Shown here piece by piece: positions 30,730 to 41,854 of a DNA stretch of 64,000 bases. Source of the stretch: Undaria pinnatifida (lineage: Eukaryota; Sar; Phaeophyceae; Laminariales; Alariaceae); the NCBI GenBank assembly GCA_012845835.1, contig JABAKD010000012.1, positions 1,760,620 through 1,824,619 on the forward strand, given 5' to 3'. A program made the position numbers and the translations under genes. A model generated the notes under the pieces. It was not told where the DNA came from. It saw only the letters and a list, made by a program, of their open reading frames with translations, and did no database searches. Numbering within the stretch: position 1 is the stretch's first letter; every line of letters begins with the position of its first letter.

Positions 30730-31260
30730 GCAGTGTCCAGCAACCACACATATTATCCCTTAGGCATTACAGTCCTGGTCCAACGATGGTGCGGAAGCCC
30801 TTATTAGACTACTTGCCCCAAGTTTATTGCGGTGAAGTATTGCTTGTTCGTACCCGTACCGGAAACATCTGTGAGCCACTGTACGCCCGTCGAAAAATAC
30901 CCGGGGCAAGCGTATACCTTTGTAAAAATACCCGGGAGGTACATGTAAGGGTTTCTCCCGGGAGGGCAGCGCCGGCTATGTTCCACATTTTGATATCGCA
31001 TCACGTCACACACATACAAAGCGCTAAACACACAAACACAAACAAACGCCCCCGCTTTCTCACGCAGAACCGCGCACGCATGGAAACACCGCGGTACCGC
31101 CACCCGCAATGAATGGACTGTTGGGCGCGTCTCCACACTAGAGACTAATGTCTCATTACTGTTGCTTGAATACCACGCATTTCCTGGAAGTGCTGTGTAT
31201 CGTCAACGTTAAAAAATGTACACATCGATGGTCATTCTGCCCACCGCCGACGAGTGCCAT
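30730..31260. other. Upstream of the minus-strand gene; no exon identified
   Basis: It should hold the first exon(s) of the minus-strand gene, but none could be aligned with the plus-strand copy. The word 'aaatacccggg' recurs twice (30895 and 30926). Confidence 0.35.
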
Positions 31261-31261
31261 A

Positions 31262-32415
31262 TTATTAGAACAATAAAAATACACTCCACTTGCGAGATCG
31301 AAGATTTTGTCGAAACTCATCTTTGCAAGCTGTGTGTGATACTCCGATCGCGCGTATTACGAGTTGTGTGCCCTCATTCAGGATATAGGTCGGCGACTCC
31401 CCTTACAACTACAGTGTAGCCATCAGGGTCAACAAGGTGATGCTAGTCAGTCTGTGCGCGGAAACTACAAAACCCGCTGCTGAGGGGGACAAAATCTGAC
31501 AGCTGTGGGAGGAAATGCATCAGTTTTCAAGTGAATCCTGTGAGTCGAATAACTGGTGAAGGGGGCGGAGTTTTCAAGGGCGTGAGGGCCTGGGTTTGAT
31601 CAAGATTACTGGGTGTGTGTCCTCATGAAGGATATAGCTCAGTAACTCCCATTGGAACTACAGTGTAGCATGTACCAGAGTCGACAGGGTATGTTAGTCA
31701 GTCTGTGCGCGGAAACTCTACTAAAACCCGTTTTTGAGGGAGACAAAATCTGACAGCTGTGGAAGGAAAGGCATCAGTCTATCAAGTATATCCTGTACGT
31801 CGTATAGCCGGCGAGAGGAGGGCGGAGTTTGTAAGGGCGTGGGGGCCTGGATTTGAACAAGAGGGAGCGGGGGAGGGTGAGCGGGGGGGGGGGAACGGGC
31901 GGGGCAACTCAGTCTGTGCGCGAAAACTATAAATCCTTTAAGCGAACAAATCTAACGGTTGTGAAAGGAATACTTCAGTTTTATCACGTACATACATCCT
32001 GTAAGTCGTACAACCAGTGAGGATAAGGCGGAGTGTTAGAAGGGGTGGGTGGGCGGGGAGGCGATTTCCAACAGCTTTATGTCGCATAGATGTAGGGGTT
32101 TGCTATACACGTGGTGCTAGGTCTAGGCGATGGTGCCGGTGGTGGGGAACGAGGGGGCATTGGATGTGGGGGGGAGTTGGAGCTACAGCATGGGTGGCTA
32201 GAAAGATAAAAGAGGTGATATCAACTGCGTGGTAGTTTTATAACTCTGGCAGATTTCGATTGTAGGTAGGACGTTTGAACAAGAGGAAGCGGGGGAAAAA
32301 AGGGGAGGGAGGAGGGCGGAGGGGGGGGGGGGGCGAAATGAGTTGGAGCTACGGCATGGATTACTCGAGAGACAATGAGGTGATATCAGCTGCCTGGTAG
32401 TGTTTACTAATCTGG
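31262..32415 (+). repeat. Repeat family A, copy 6 (longest clean copy)
   Basis: Begins 'aataaaaatacactccactt', has the 'ctccgatcgcgcgtatta' core and 'aggtcggcgactcccctt', then three rounds of the internal module ('gtctgtgcgcggaaactata' to 'gggcggag', at about 31445, 31700 and 31910). Next come the 'gcatagatgtaggggtttgc' block, the 'ctacagcatgggtggctaga' block twice, and 'ttactaatctggcaga'. No ORF with protein-like content. Confidence 0.8.
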
Positions 32416-32419
32416 CAGA

Positions 32420-32945
32420 TTAAATTTGAAACGACTTCTATTTTTGGCTAATAACAAAAGGTGCACCTATAGTCTATACCTTTATAACAAAACGAAGGAT
32501 AAAGTTAAAATGGTCAACAAATAAATACAAATACCCCGGTACATACATGATAACATATTACGAAATAAACGGCACTCCCGCCCCCTCGTCGGTAGCGCTA
32601 GAATAACTCAATTAAATGCTGCTGGATTATCTGTCTGTCAACACACGGTCTCCCCATTCAGAGTGTTTCAGCCCCGCCTCGAGGCACATGTTCAGAGTTT
32701 GGGGACCCAACCAGCAAAACACTGAGTCTTGGCCGTCGCGTGATGAGCATTGCCGACATTCCCGAAGCGGTGACGAGGTCGTCCCATGATGAAAAAAAAA
32801 GCCAGATTTTTTTGCTGCTGAATACATCTTTCAGACAACACAAGCAGGCATGCGATTGGCCAATTCCGATCGGCGTCCCCGATAGCTCAAAGTAAAACGT
32901 TTAACATTCTAGAAGGCACGGCACAAAGTCGTTGTGTTTTCCACC
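32420..32945. other. No gene recognised
   Basis: AT-richer stretch with short ORFs only. One TAGTCTA word at 32468. Confidence 0.4.
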
Positions 32946-32950
32946 ATGTA

Positions 32951-33559
32951 ATGACGCGTTTGTGCACTCCAGGGATGGAGCACCCGTGTCCCCGGTATGG
33001 GGTTGTCATTATTTGGGTGACCGTTTTTCCGGGCATGGCTTATCCGGTGCTGGCGAATAGATCCGGTATCGCTGTCCACAATAACATCACAGGACGTTTG
33101 CCAGAAAAGCATACCGCGAATTTTCTGCACCATTTTCCGGAACGAGGGAAATCCGTCCCACATCCAACCTTACATGCAAGCTGCGCTCGGAGTTCACAGC
33201 ACCACTACACCTGGGTAAGCAGGCTTACATTCCATCACGTTCTCGGTCGCCGCTTTCTGGCAAATATTTTCCCGTTTTCTGGCGTGCAGAGCACAGCTCG
33301 AAACTCCTGCCAGACCTGGGCAAGGTCAACCCCGTCAACTCCGTTGTCCCCTGTTTCGGGCATGCTAAACTCTCAGCAGACGGCGGAACCAAAGAAGTCG
33401 GCGCGTTCTATCGCCGAAAGGCCAAATCGCGCTGCGCTTGGCCCCTCCCCCCCTCCTTTCTTGGAGGAAGAGTGTCTACATATACTTCGTACGTGGATGA
33501 AACTACTCAAGCAACGTAGGCTCGTACCCAATGGTATTCATCGTTTCATCACACCGTGA
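32951..33559 (+). CDS. ORF of 202 codons, hypothetical
   Basis: The longest ORF in this part outside repeats. The N-terminal third contains RYGVVIIWVTVFPGMAYPVL, a possible hydrophobic segment. The C-terminal part is polar, with a Pro/Ser-rich linker and a basic end (LRTWMKLLKQRRLVPNG). A good acceptor (ttttctggcgtgcag) at about 33275-33292 suggests that the part after 33293 could be a terminal exon by itself, running to TGA at 33557-33559. No family recognised. Confidence 0.3.
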   Translation: MTRLCTPGMEHPCPRYGVVIIWVTVFPGMAYPVLANRSGIAVHNNITGRLPEKHTANFLHHFPERGKSVPHPTLHASCARSSQHHYTWVSRLTFHHVLGRRFLANIFPFSGVQSTARNSCQTWARSTPSTPLSPVSGMLNSQQTAEPKKSARSIAERPNRAALGPSPPPFLEEECLHILRTWMKLLKQRRLVPNGIHRFITP

Positions 33560-33763
33560 ACAACAGACACGACAACGGTCTATTACTGCTTCGTCAGTAG
33601 ACAAGAGAGAAAAACTGTCGATGTATAGCTTGAGAGGATTCCTGTCATATTTGCTTGCTCCCCCACTCGTGCCCACGAGAACAAAAAATTGGTCATGTTT
33701 GCTGAGATAGTATAACACTACACTTTCGCGCCGACAGCATCCCAAAACCACTTCTGGTTCGAG

Positions 33764-33880
33764 GAGATGGCGCGCCCTGTCACCCCACGCTGTGGCGACG
33801 AGTCGGCCTTCGCTTTTGCGATGGTGCAGGCACCCCTTGTACAGCCTTTGCTCTGTCCCATGGCAAATGTTTTGACGCTT
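33764..33880 (+). CDS. Candidate exon, EMARP family, plus-strand copy
   Basis: Encodes EMARPVTPRCGDESAFAFAM and continues LVQPLLCPMA. A clearly related stretch on the minus strand at about 39970-40087 encodes EMARPAILRIGEESAFVFVV and LVPPVVCSLA. The upstream boundary CGAG|GAGATGG is the same in both. Probably a membrane-spanning exon of an unknown two-copy gene. Its other exons were not found. Confidence 0.45.
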
Positions 33881-33954
33881 GCTACGTTAGAGATCTCCCA
33901 CGAAAGTAGGGAGGTTCAAAGACCGACCCATCCGGTCGCACGCACTTCTTGTTA

Positions 33955-34247
33955 CAAGCGGTTTTTGAAAGACGGGGCTCCTAAAGCCGAAATCGTCGGA
34001 ATTTCGCCAATTTCTGTGCACGATTTTCGTTGTATACCTAGGTCTTGGGATTTGTTTATCCGGTAAGTTAGCAGCCTTAGTTTTCTCCATAATAATCAGT
34101 TTTTTTGGGAGAGGTCTTAGGCTCCAAAGTGAGTACTATCAGTCTTAGTTTTCTTCATAATCGATTTTTTTGGGAAAGGTCTCAAGTTCCAAAAATGAGA
34201 AGTAGTAGTAGAGAAACATAGGCGAACCCCTACCGTCGCATGCGTCT
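33955..34247 (-). mobile_element. MITE C, copy 3
   Basis: Reversed copy with 'gacggggctcctaaagcc', 'gttgtatacctaggtcttgg' and 'gggagaggtctta'. The latter segment is partly duplicated (34085 and 34150). The right end is 'cccctaccgtcgcatgcgtc'. Confidence 0.7.
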
Positions 34248-34249
34248 TC

Positions 34250-34345
34250 GATAAAAATACATGAAACATTCCTCCAAAGCTCACATTTGCAAGCTGTGGG
34301 CGTTACACTGATCGCGCGTACTACTGGGTGGGTGTCCACATTATT
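34250..34345 (+). repeat. Family A copy 7, left part (split by SINE E)
   Basis: 'ttgcaagctgtgggcgttac', 'gatcgcgcgtactactgg' and 'gtgtccacatta' match the A core. The A sequence resumes at about 34686 after a SINE E copy. Confidence 0.65.
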
Positions 34346-34685
34346 GATTTTGTATTTGTATTTCTGTTATTTTTCACACAATTCTACTTTCTAGCTGCCG
34401 GACAAGCCGTGGTCACAGGTGCCCCCCCCCCCCCCCCCCCCCCACGCCGTTCTTGCCTTCAACGTTTATCGCGCATAGAGTTCAACAATCCCACTGCTCG
34501 TCGATTTCTCATCGAATGCTGCAAACTCACGCCCTCGCGCTTTCCGCATGTCAATTTGTGCACAGAAAAACGTTCCTACAAATGTAGACTATACAAGTAT
34601 ACACTCGAGGGGACACGAACTCAAAAAACAAGCCTATTATACCAGGCTCGAGGATAACCTAATACGCCACCGGGGCGACCGGCTC
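34346..34685 (-). mobile_element. tRNA-derived SINE, family E, copy 3 (nested in A)
   Basis: Tail side at left ('tttttcacacaattctactt', 'ctagctgccggacaagcc') and head at right ('ggacacgaactcaaaa', 'acgccaccggggcgacc'). It contains an 18-base C tract. It sits between the two halves of family A copy 7. Confidence 0.75.
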
Positions 34686-34950
34686 GGCATATGTCGGCGA
34701 ATCCCCTTTAACTACACTTGTACCAAGGTCAACAGCTTGGTGTTGATCAATCTGTGCACGGAAACCTCCGACGGAAACTGTAAAACCCGTTTTTGAGGAG
34801 GACGAAAATCTGACGGCTGTGGAAAGCATCACTTTATCATGTACACTAAGTATCCTGTACCAGGTACCTGGTAAGTCGTAAAACCGGTGGGGGTGAGCTG
34901 AGTTTTTATGCGGGGGGGAGGGGGGGGGGGCACTCATTTGCTGCTTGCCT
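34686..34950 (+). repeat. Family A copy 7, right part
   Basis: 'atgtcggcgaatcccctt', 'gtaaaacccgtttttgagg', 'gacggctgtgga' and 'aaaccggtggggg'. It includes the double palindrome taccaggtacctggta at 34858-34873. Confidence 0.65.
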
Positions 34951-35394
34951 TTGTCGTTTGACCATTGACCACGCATCCCTTTCGAGACGGAGCACCGTTC
35001 CTACGTTTTTTACCACATATGAAATATAACTGTTTCCCAATCCTATCCCCGTCCTGTTTCACCGTCTATGGCCACGATCTATGCCCTAGGATAGCGATTG
35101 TTTCCTCGCTATTCTCTAGTCTACCAAACACTATTCCATGTCACGTTCGTCAAATTTTCTAATTTTCTCCTCTAACACATCCCGTTCCTCCCTGTATATT
35201 TCACGTTCTCCTACTATGTGAATCCTACTCTCTACTGTTGTGCCACGCGGGCACATATGTGCATCCACGTCCTCCTCCCGACTATTGGAATATCTCTTCT
35301 TTCTGGTAACTCCACGTCCCCTACGCGAAATCGCAGTTTCAGCCTTTTCGCGTAGTCCATTGGGCCGTGCAACTACAACACTACGCTTTCATTT

Positions 35395-35715
35395 CATTTT
35401 TTTTTTCTCACGCTTCTACTTTCCAGCTTCTGCACATGCCGTGGTCACAGATGCCGTCCATTCTTCCCCCTGGGTCTAACCTTCAATTTGTATCGCACAT
35501 AGGCTTCTTCAGCAATCCCACTGCTCGTCGATTTTTCATCGAGCGTTGCTAACTCACGCTCTCGCGCTTTCCGCAAGTCAATTTGTCCACAAGAAAAAGT
35601 CTCCACGAATTTATACGAGTATGCACTCGGCGGGGCTCGAACTCACGAAGCTGACCTCTATTCTACCAGGCTCGAGGATAACCTCATACGCCACCGGGGC
35701 TACCGGGTTTCAATA
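35395..35715 (-). mobile_element. tRNA-derived SINE, family E, copy 4
   Basis: The left tail is T-rich (ttcattttttttttctcacg). The body 'cagcttctgcacatgccg' follows. The right head reads 'ggggctcgaactcacg' and 'acgccaccggggctacc'. Confidence 0.75.
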
Positions 35716-35884
35716 TCTCCCCTCGACCCCCCGTAAATCTCTAAGTGTTTCTCATCTTGCAAGCCTTAGTTCTTGGCTCTAGCATCTCCCTTTGTTCTAT
35801 TTTTCCTTTTACTTCTTCTGTCTTGTACCGACCAAACCTATCTATAAACAGTGCCTCTTTTGGGTCTCCTACCAAATCCTTCCA

Positions 35885-36180
35885 TATTTTAGGCGGGGAG
35901 GGGGGGGGATTTCCAACGTTTTCAGGTCGCAGAAAATTATAGGATGTTGCTGTAGGCGTGATGCTACGTCTAGACGATAGTGTGAGTGGCGGGGAAGGAG
36001 AGGGCCGGGGGAGGGGCGGGGTTCACTTGAACTTGAAGACCTGACAAATGAAATAGGAACTACTGCATGGAACTCTCGAACGGTTAAGAGGTGACATCAC
36101 CTGACTGACGGGTAGTGTTTATTGTTCTGGCGGGTTTTGATTTTAGGTAGAGGGCGGCAGGGGAGCGGGAAGGTGTTTGT
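35885..36180 (+). repeat. Family A copy 8 (internal and 3' part only)
   Basis: Starts at a G tract, then 'ttttcaggtcgcagaaaa', 'gatgctacgtctagacgata', 'actgcatggaactctcg' and 'tgacgggtagtgtttattg'. The 5' core is missing. Confidence 0.6.
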
Positions 36181-36204
36181 GTGAGTGTGTGGGGGAGGTG
36201 TACT

Positions 36205-36370
36205 CAGTTCGTGCATGGCCGTAGTAGTATGACCATAGACCCTCGCGTCCTTACTAGATGCCAGGACGGAGCACGTCGGGTTTTTACCAACCAGACTGAC
36301 ATTGCTAGCACCAAACGCGAAGCGCCGTGAGGTGTTCGGTTCGGCGAGTCCCACGAAGGGTGAACTGCAA
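36205..36370 (+). repeat. Small repeat G, copy 2
   Basis: 'gccaggacggagcacgtcgg', 'accaaccagactgacattgc' and 'gccgtgaggtgttcgg' match 2215-2335. Confidence 0.5.
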
Positions 36371-36516
36371 AGAACCGCTCGGAAGACGGACTTCGGCACC
36401 TTGTGCCTACTTTCTTGTTTATGGATGACAGCGACAATGAGTTACCTGTTGTCTGGTGGTGTGGCCACCCCAGAGGCAGCAATGGGTATTACTATTACTT
36501 GTAATATGTTCAAGTA
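36371..36516 (+). CDS. Candidate membrane exon, hypothetical
   Basis: Open frame encoding KTDFGTLCLLSCLWMTATMS, then YLLSGGVATPEAAMGITIT: two hydrophobic segments with a Gly/Pro turn, ending near a possible donor (TTCAA|gtaact). Protein-like composition on a background of repeats suggests an exon. No partner copy was found. Confidence 0.35.
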
Positions 36517-37424
36517 ACTGTCTCGTGGGCGTCTTTCCATATCCACAATAATTAACAGAGTTTTCGGAAAAATGAGAACGGAGCCTAAAATGAGAACCAA
36601 GCGATATCTCCAGAACCATGTGGTGTATCAGAGAACCAAAATGATCCTGCGAAACCCCTTGGCCAGCCTAATACGTGATGAGATCATTTTCATACGTGTT
36701 CACAATATAGACTACCTGGTATTTGTGATGCGATCATTTCCCTTGTCCGGAGTGACGGTTCTTCACCCCGCACAGCAGTATAATCTACTCGATAACCATC
36801 TTGATGACCGCCAAAAAAAAAAAAACGGTACCCTGATTGTCTAGCTAAGGCAGTGATTGGCATGTTTGTACAGCGGCGTTGCCAACCAACGCCAACCCCA
36901 TCAAACATATACCAGGTATACTTCAAGTACGTGTACTTGTATCACCATATCGATAGATTTCCCACCTCGTACGATAATCAACATGAATGTCGAACATCGA
37001 TAGAGTGTCCCTGTAGCATATTGTCGAAGCAATGGGCCATAAATTGCTGTATCCATTGTCCAGGGTATGGGAATCACATAACACAAGAGTATTGACACCG
37101 ACGGACGTCACAACCCAACCAACGCCAACCCATCCCCCGCCTAAGGGTTGGTTGGAGTTTTTTTTTCAATTGTTCCAAGTTCACTTTTTGTGGGATGGCG
37201 TTTTGTGGGCTTGGTTGTCCTTCGGTTCTAAAATTCGTCGGTTTTAACACCATGACTACTGTAACTCTTCCTCCCCAACAACAAAAAGTTGATATCCCGC
37301 TATTAATAGCACCCTATTATATCGACTTACGAGGTGTGTGGTCTGTCTATATCGCGACACCCGACAAATGAGCTGTGCCATGCAGATAACACACTTCCGT
37401 GTACCTGGTATGCACACTTACTTA

Positions 37425-37640
37425 GTTGACTTGGACCAACTTCAAGCCCGGCGAAGCTCCGACAAAAGCCACGATAAGAAACTTTGGGTCGTGGTCGCGG
37501 AGCGACTATTACGGCAACTTGATTGGTGGTATCGACGTCGCCGCGCTGTGTGTGGCGTTTGCGCTGTCTCCATTTGGTGTGCGGAATATCTCCACCACTA
37601 CCGCTGTTGTGACAGGCGGAGCGATATTACATATATATAG
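37425..37640 (+). CDS. Candidate membrane exon, hypothetical
   Basis: Encodes WSRSDYYGNLIGGIDVAALC, continuing VAFALSPFGVRN and TTTAVVTGGAILHIYS: two hydrophobic segments. It lies 0.9 kb downstream of the candidate exon at 36371-36516 on the same strand and could belong to the same gene. No family recognised. Confidence 0.35.
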   Translation, partial: VDLDQLQARRSSDKSHDKKLWVVVAERLLRQLDWWYRRRRAVCGVCAVSIWCAEYLHHYRCCDRRSDITYI

Positions 37641-38151
37641 CGAGTTTCGGAAAATGAGAAATTGAACGAATGAAATGCTCAGGAATGATGGCGTTATACA
37701 GGCTGGTTCAAGAATAAAAAAGAAGGTAGCTCCCCCACGAATGCCGCCTGCAATATCTACGTAGTCAAAGAGTGCATATTTGGTATCAATACCGACCCCC
37801 GCGACCGGTGGAAGAGGGTGGGATGGCAAAATAAATTAAACTGTAAAGCGGCGTCGGGCTGTCCCTAGGTAGGAGCGAAACTCATATCGACCAATGACAG
37901 CCAATCATTCTTTTCAATAATATTCAGGCTTTTTCCAAGCGGGGGCGAATAACAAATTGCGCCGCGAAATTTGCTCGACCCGGTTGGTAGTACTCCAAGG
38001 CATGTCTGGATTTTTTTTCGCGCCAAAAATCGAAGATCTTACCTGCCTGTCTGTGTTGGACGTCAAGTAGAATCTAGCGAAAAAAAAAATGCCTAGACTA
38101 CACTTGAAACCAAGTCATTTGAAGGAAATAACGTATCTTACTCATTTTTAC

Positions 38152-39003
38152 CAGGGTAGTCCTCGGGAAAATTCCCGAAGTAATTTTCCCGTGCTGTACG
38201 TCGGTCCCGGTACTCGGCGGAATACCGTCATATTTGGGCAAACCGTGTACCGCCGAAGGCGGTACCGTCAAAAATCGAAAAACCGTCAACCGTTTAAAAA
38301 GTACCGTCATTTTGCAGCACCGCCATAAAAGTACCGTCAAATAAGCGAAGTACCGTTTGTTTCCCGTTTAGAAAAACCGTCATATTCAGAACCGTCAAAG
38401 ATTGTAGGGTGATGGTTTTCATTGAATGTTTTCATGTTCTAGGTTTTATTGTTTTATTGTTTACAGTAGTAGTATTGTTTTTTTGTCTTATTTTGGTGCT
38501 AAATGTCTAAATAAATGTTGTTTCGCGTGAGGCTGGTGAGTTTGTCAGCTTGACGGTTCGACGATTAGTCTAGCCTCTATTCGTCCGTTCTATATAGGTA
38601 TGCAGGAACATCAGCGGGGTGGTGCCGGCATGCTTGATCGCCGCCCGGCAGGTACTGTCAAGTATTTCGTCATTCGTAATTCTGTATTTCTCAGTGGCGG
38701 AACCGTCATATCTCAGTACCCTCAAAAAAGTACCGTCAAATTTGGCAGTACCGGGACCGGTACCGTCGTTTTGAAGTACCGCCAAAAAAGTACCGTCAAA
38801 TATCGAAAAACCGTCTACCGTCTAGAAAATACCGTCACTTTTCGATACCGCCGAAAAAGTACCGTCAAATTCGGCGATACCGTGTACCGCCAAAAGTGGT
38901 ACCGTGAGAAATCGAAATACCGTCAACCGTTTGAAAAGTACCGTCATTTCGCAATACCGTCCGATCTGGTACCGTGAAAAAAACGGTACCGAGGACTACC
39001 CTG
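38152..39003. mobile_element. hAT-like non-autonomous element, 852 bp, with ACCGTCA array
   Basis: Perfect 15-bp terminal inverted repeats CAGGGTAGTCCTCGG and a perfect 8-bp target duplication ATTTTTAC (38144-38151 and 39004-39011). The 8-bp duplication and CAGGG ends match the hAT superfamily. Two subterminal blocks (about 38190-38400 and 38650-38995) are dense in TACCGTCA/ACCGCC words every 10-25 bases, in the manner of hAT transposase-binding sites. The middle (38400-38640) lacks them and is AT-rich. No transposase is encoded; ORFs of 79-125 codons only read through the repeat words. Confidence 0.88.
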
Positions 39004-39227
39004 ATTTTTACGCACAAAAGTCCAAATGTCCACGCCGTTTTTGAGAGATAGGCCGTGAAATTTTTCACACGACGTACGTGTTCTACATGCCCATCCCGAG
39101 GTATTCGATCTTCGAGTCATTCTTTTCTTCTTTTTTATATCGCAAAATATTTGGGCTCATAAGGTGGTGGTCCACATTTTCCAAAATATCTTAACTGAAG
39201 AAGAATCAGGCAAAAAAAAAAAACGAC

Positions 39228-39767
39228 GCGTGCTACGATAGAGGTGCACCAACCTTTGTTTTCTTCTGAGGCTCCTCAAATTTGGGAGCTTAAGACCTCT
39301 CCCAAGAAACCGATTTGGAGAAAACCAAAATATGCCTCCGGATGAAAAATCTCATGGTTTTCGTAGGTACACGACGAGAATCACGCACAAAAGAGTCAGT
39401 TGTATGGTAGCCCCTCCAACATTTCTTTGACGAAATTGCTGGTTTTGAAACCAGCTCCCGGCCGTACCTCCTGAAACACGGTGGTGTCCCTTGCCATCCC
39501 GACGTCATTGTTCGTGATAGCCCTTTCTTTGCCAACCAACAAGAAAATGTACGGAGGCGTTTTCTTAAATAGCACCCTTCTTTGTGTCGAGCAGCCACGA
39601 AACATTCGTTAAAGAAAATCGCTGCTTTTTTGGGGCGGCTATTAATTATTGTAGAATCATAGCTAAAAAACAAAAATATTCATTTTCGACGATTTACGGT
39701 TAAGGATTCCCGTGAAAGTCAGAAACCATTTCGGAAGAAAGGTGCAACCTCTATTGTAGAGTGTGCA
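39228..39767 (+). mobile_element. MITE C, copy 4, split by MITE B
   Basis: Left end 'gcgtgctacgatagaggtgc'. Family C sequence runs to 'gagaatcacgcac', is interrupted at about 39399 by MITE B, and resumes near 39660 to end 'aacctctattgtagagtg'. A nested insertion. Confidence 0.8.
39399..39656 (+). mobile_element. MITE B, copy 4 (nested in C)
   Basis: 'tatggtagcccctccaac' at the left, 'gaaaccagctcccggccgta' and 'tgtcgagcagccacgaaa' inside, and 'ggggcggctattaattattg' plus tagaa at the right. The inverted ends are degenerate. Confidence 0.8.
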
Positions 39768-39969
39768 ATTTGTCACGGTCTGAATCTCGAGAAAACGGCG
39801 TGGACTTTCGCCCCGGGGGGGACGCATTTGGGGTTTTTAACGTGAACCTGCCTGTGGCGTTGCTCAGGGTTTGTTGAAGTTAGGCCGCGCAAGAAAATAC
39901 GCTGACGGCTAGAATAGGCCTCCTTGCTCAGGGAGGGGCTTCAATAATAGCTCTCACCTTGAGCAACAA

Positions 39970-40087
39970 ACCTCACAATGGGTTACGGCCAGAGAACAGA
40001 CAACAGGCGGTACAAGGGTGCCTGCAAACACCACGAAAACGAATGCAGACTCTTCGCCAATTCGCAGGATAGCCGGGCGCGCCATCT
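39970..40087 (-). CDS. Candidate exon, EMARP family, minus-strand copy
   Basis: Encodes EMARPAILRIGEESAFVFVV and TLVPPVVCSLA. Homologous at DNA and protein level to 33764-33880. The upstream boundary is cgag|GAGATGG. Confidence 0.45.
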
Positions 40088-40099
40088 CCTCGCAAAAGA

Positions 40100-41850
40100 G
40101 GAGTGGTTTCGTTACACGCTGACGGGGCGAAATAAGTAGTGTTCTACAACCAATCCCAGCAAGCAGATAGATATATGTTGGTACTCGTACGTACGCGTAG
40201 CAGGAGAGAAATGAGAGAATGGCAGACAGCCTCTGATGATGGGTCACGGCGAGGAGGGTTGCCGACGCGGACGCTTACGCGCTGCCAAAGTAGAGCAAAA
40301 GGGCGCGAGAGCTCCCCCAACCACTCGATTAGCTTGGTGATACTGCTGCTGCAGCAGCGAAAGCAACACATCAGGTTCAATCTAGGCAGGCAAGATCAGG
40401 AGGGGAGGTGGGTGTTGTCTCCACGACGAAACGCAGCGCAACTATTAATAGCCCAGCAAGCAATGAAAGCTCCAGCTGCGTGACGGCAAGGAGGACGGCG
40501 ACGACGGCTGAAAATTGTGATGTTGGGTTAGAGAAGCGGAGGGAGGAGGTCGCCGTGAAAGCTGGTAGGGCATCGTGCGTGGTAAATCGGCAGGAAGCTC
40601 GAAGTTCGTTGCAATTCGAGTGCACGCAGCTCTTGTGTTTGGAGCTTACCGGTGAGCTCGGCGGGGAGCCCCCTGTGCGTATTTTTTTTCTTCATGCTTG
40701 CAAATTGGTAATCCTGGAAGCATACCCCGGCCAAGAGCAACAATAGTCTACCCTATGAGCTACTTGCACCCTGTTAATAGCACTTTCAAATTGTTTCCCA
40801 TTTTTGTCCGAAACTCCCTACTTGTACTCCTTTGCCAAGCAAATCGCAAGCTTCAGCACGCTTTTCTTCCGTCAAACCGGGGCGGCAAGATTGCGGTGCC
40901 GGATACTAGAAAGAAAAACATGCCTTCAATAAAACTTTGTCCCCCAAAAACAGGGCAGCCAAAACATGCGCGGTGTTCTAACGGCTTAACAAGGATTCTG
41001 GAAGTGACGGGGTCGGTCGGCAGCCACCGAACAAACGGAGGTTGTACAAGTAAGTACCCATGCCACACACACTTTCATCCGAACAACACCAATAACACAT
41101 TATTCATACCCAAGTCGGTTGATTCCATCTGAGACCTACAGCAAAACTACTACGTGGTACTAACGTTGCACGTTAATATGCCATATCTTCAGTCTTACCG
41201 GTACGGAGAGAGCAGCAGCAGCAACAGCTGCGCGGTAGATGGAGTGAGTATCCCCCCCCCCGATGGTGTGGTCGCGTGTGTTGCAAAGATGTCAAGGCAA
41301 GGCGTTGCGGGAGAGGCTCAATGTAAAAGAGTGTGACGAATGCGTATTACGTTTGTCAGTGACGTACATGCAAGCGTGTGCACAAGAGCAAAGAAAGGGC
41401 TAGTAGAGCAGCAGATCTACAGTAGTAGTGAACATTGCCCTCCCAATGGCGCGTTGAGATGCCCGCGTGTGTTCCGAGTTCAGAGCAAGGCGGAGCGGGG
41501 AAAGTTAGTCGTGAGGGTGTATCACGTACGTACGTATTCATGTGTGCCACTGGCGTGCATGCAGCGCGAGCGAAGGAGCAGGTGTTGAGGATTGAGGCGT
41601 GAAGGGGGGACGTCTTCTAGGTTATCAACTCAGGGAGATACGAAATGAGTGCGGAGGACGTCTTGTCGCTGTAAACGGGCCCCAAAGGGCAGGGCTCGCA
41701 GAATGTGTGCTTTACATTAGTCGGACCAACTCCAACACATACCGTTCCGCGGAAATAGATGTACTGGTATAGACTACACTTACGGGCTAGACAAAATAGT
41801 CTAGTCTACAGACTATAGTCTACGCTGTAGACTAGACTAGACAATATACT
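40100..41850. other. No gene recognised with confidence
   Basis: ORFs exist on both strands (40408-40746 plus; 40377-40625 minus with the hydrophobic stretch AVVAVLLAVTQLELSLLAGL). At 41800-41851 there is a cluster of TAGTCTA/TAGACTA words. No domain was recognised. Confidence 0.35.
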
Positions 41851-41854
41851 GGTA

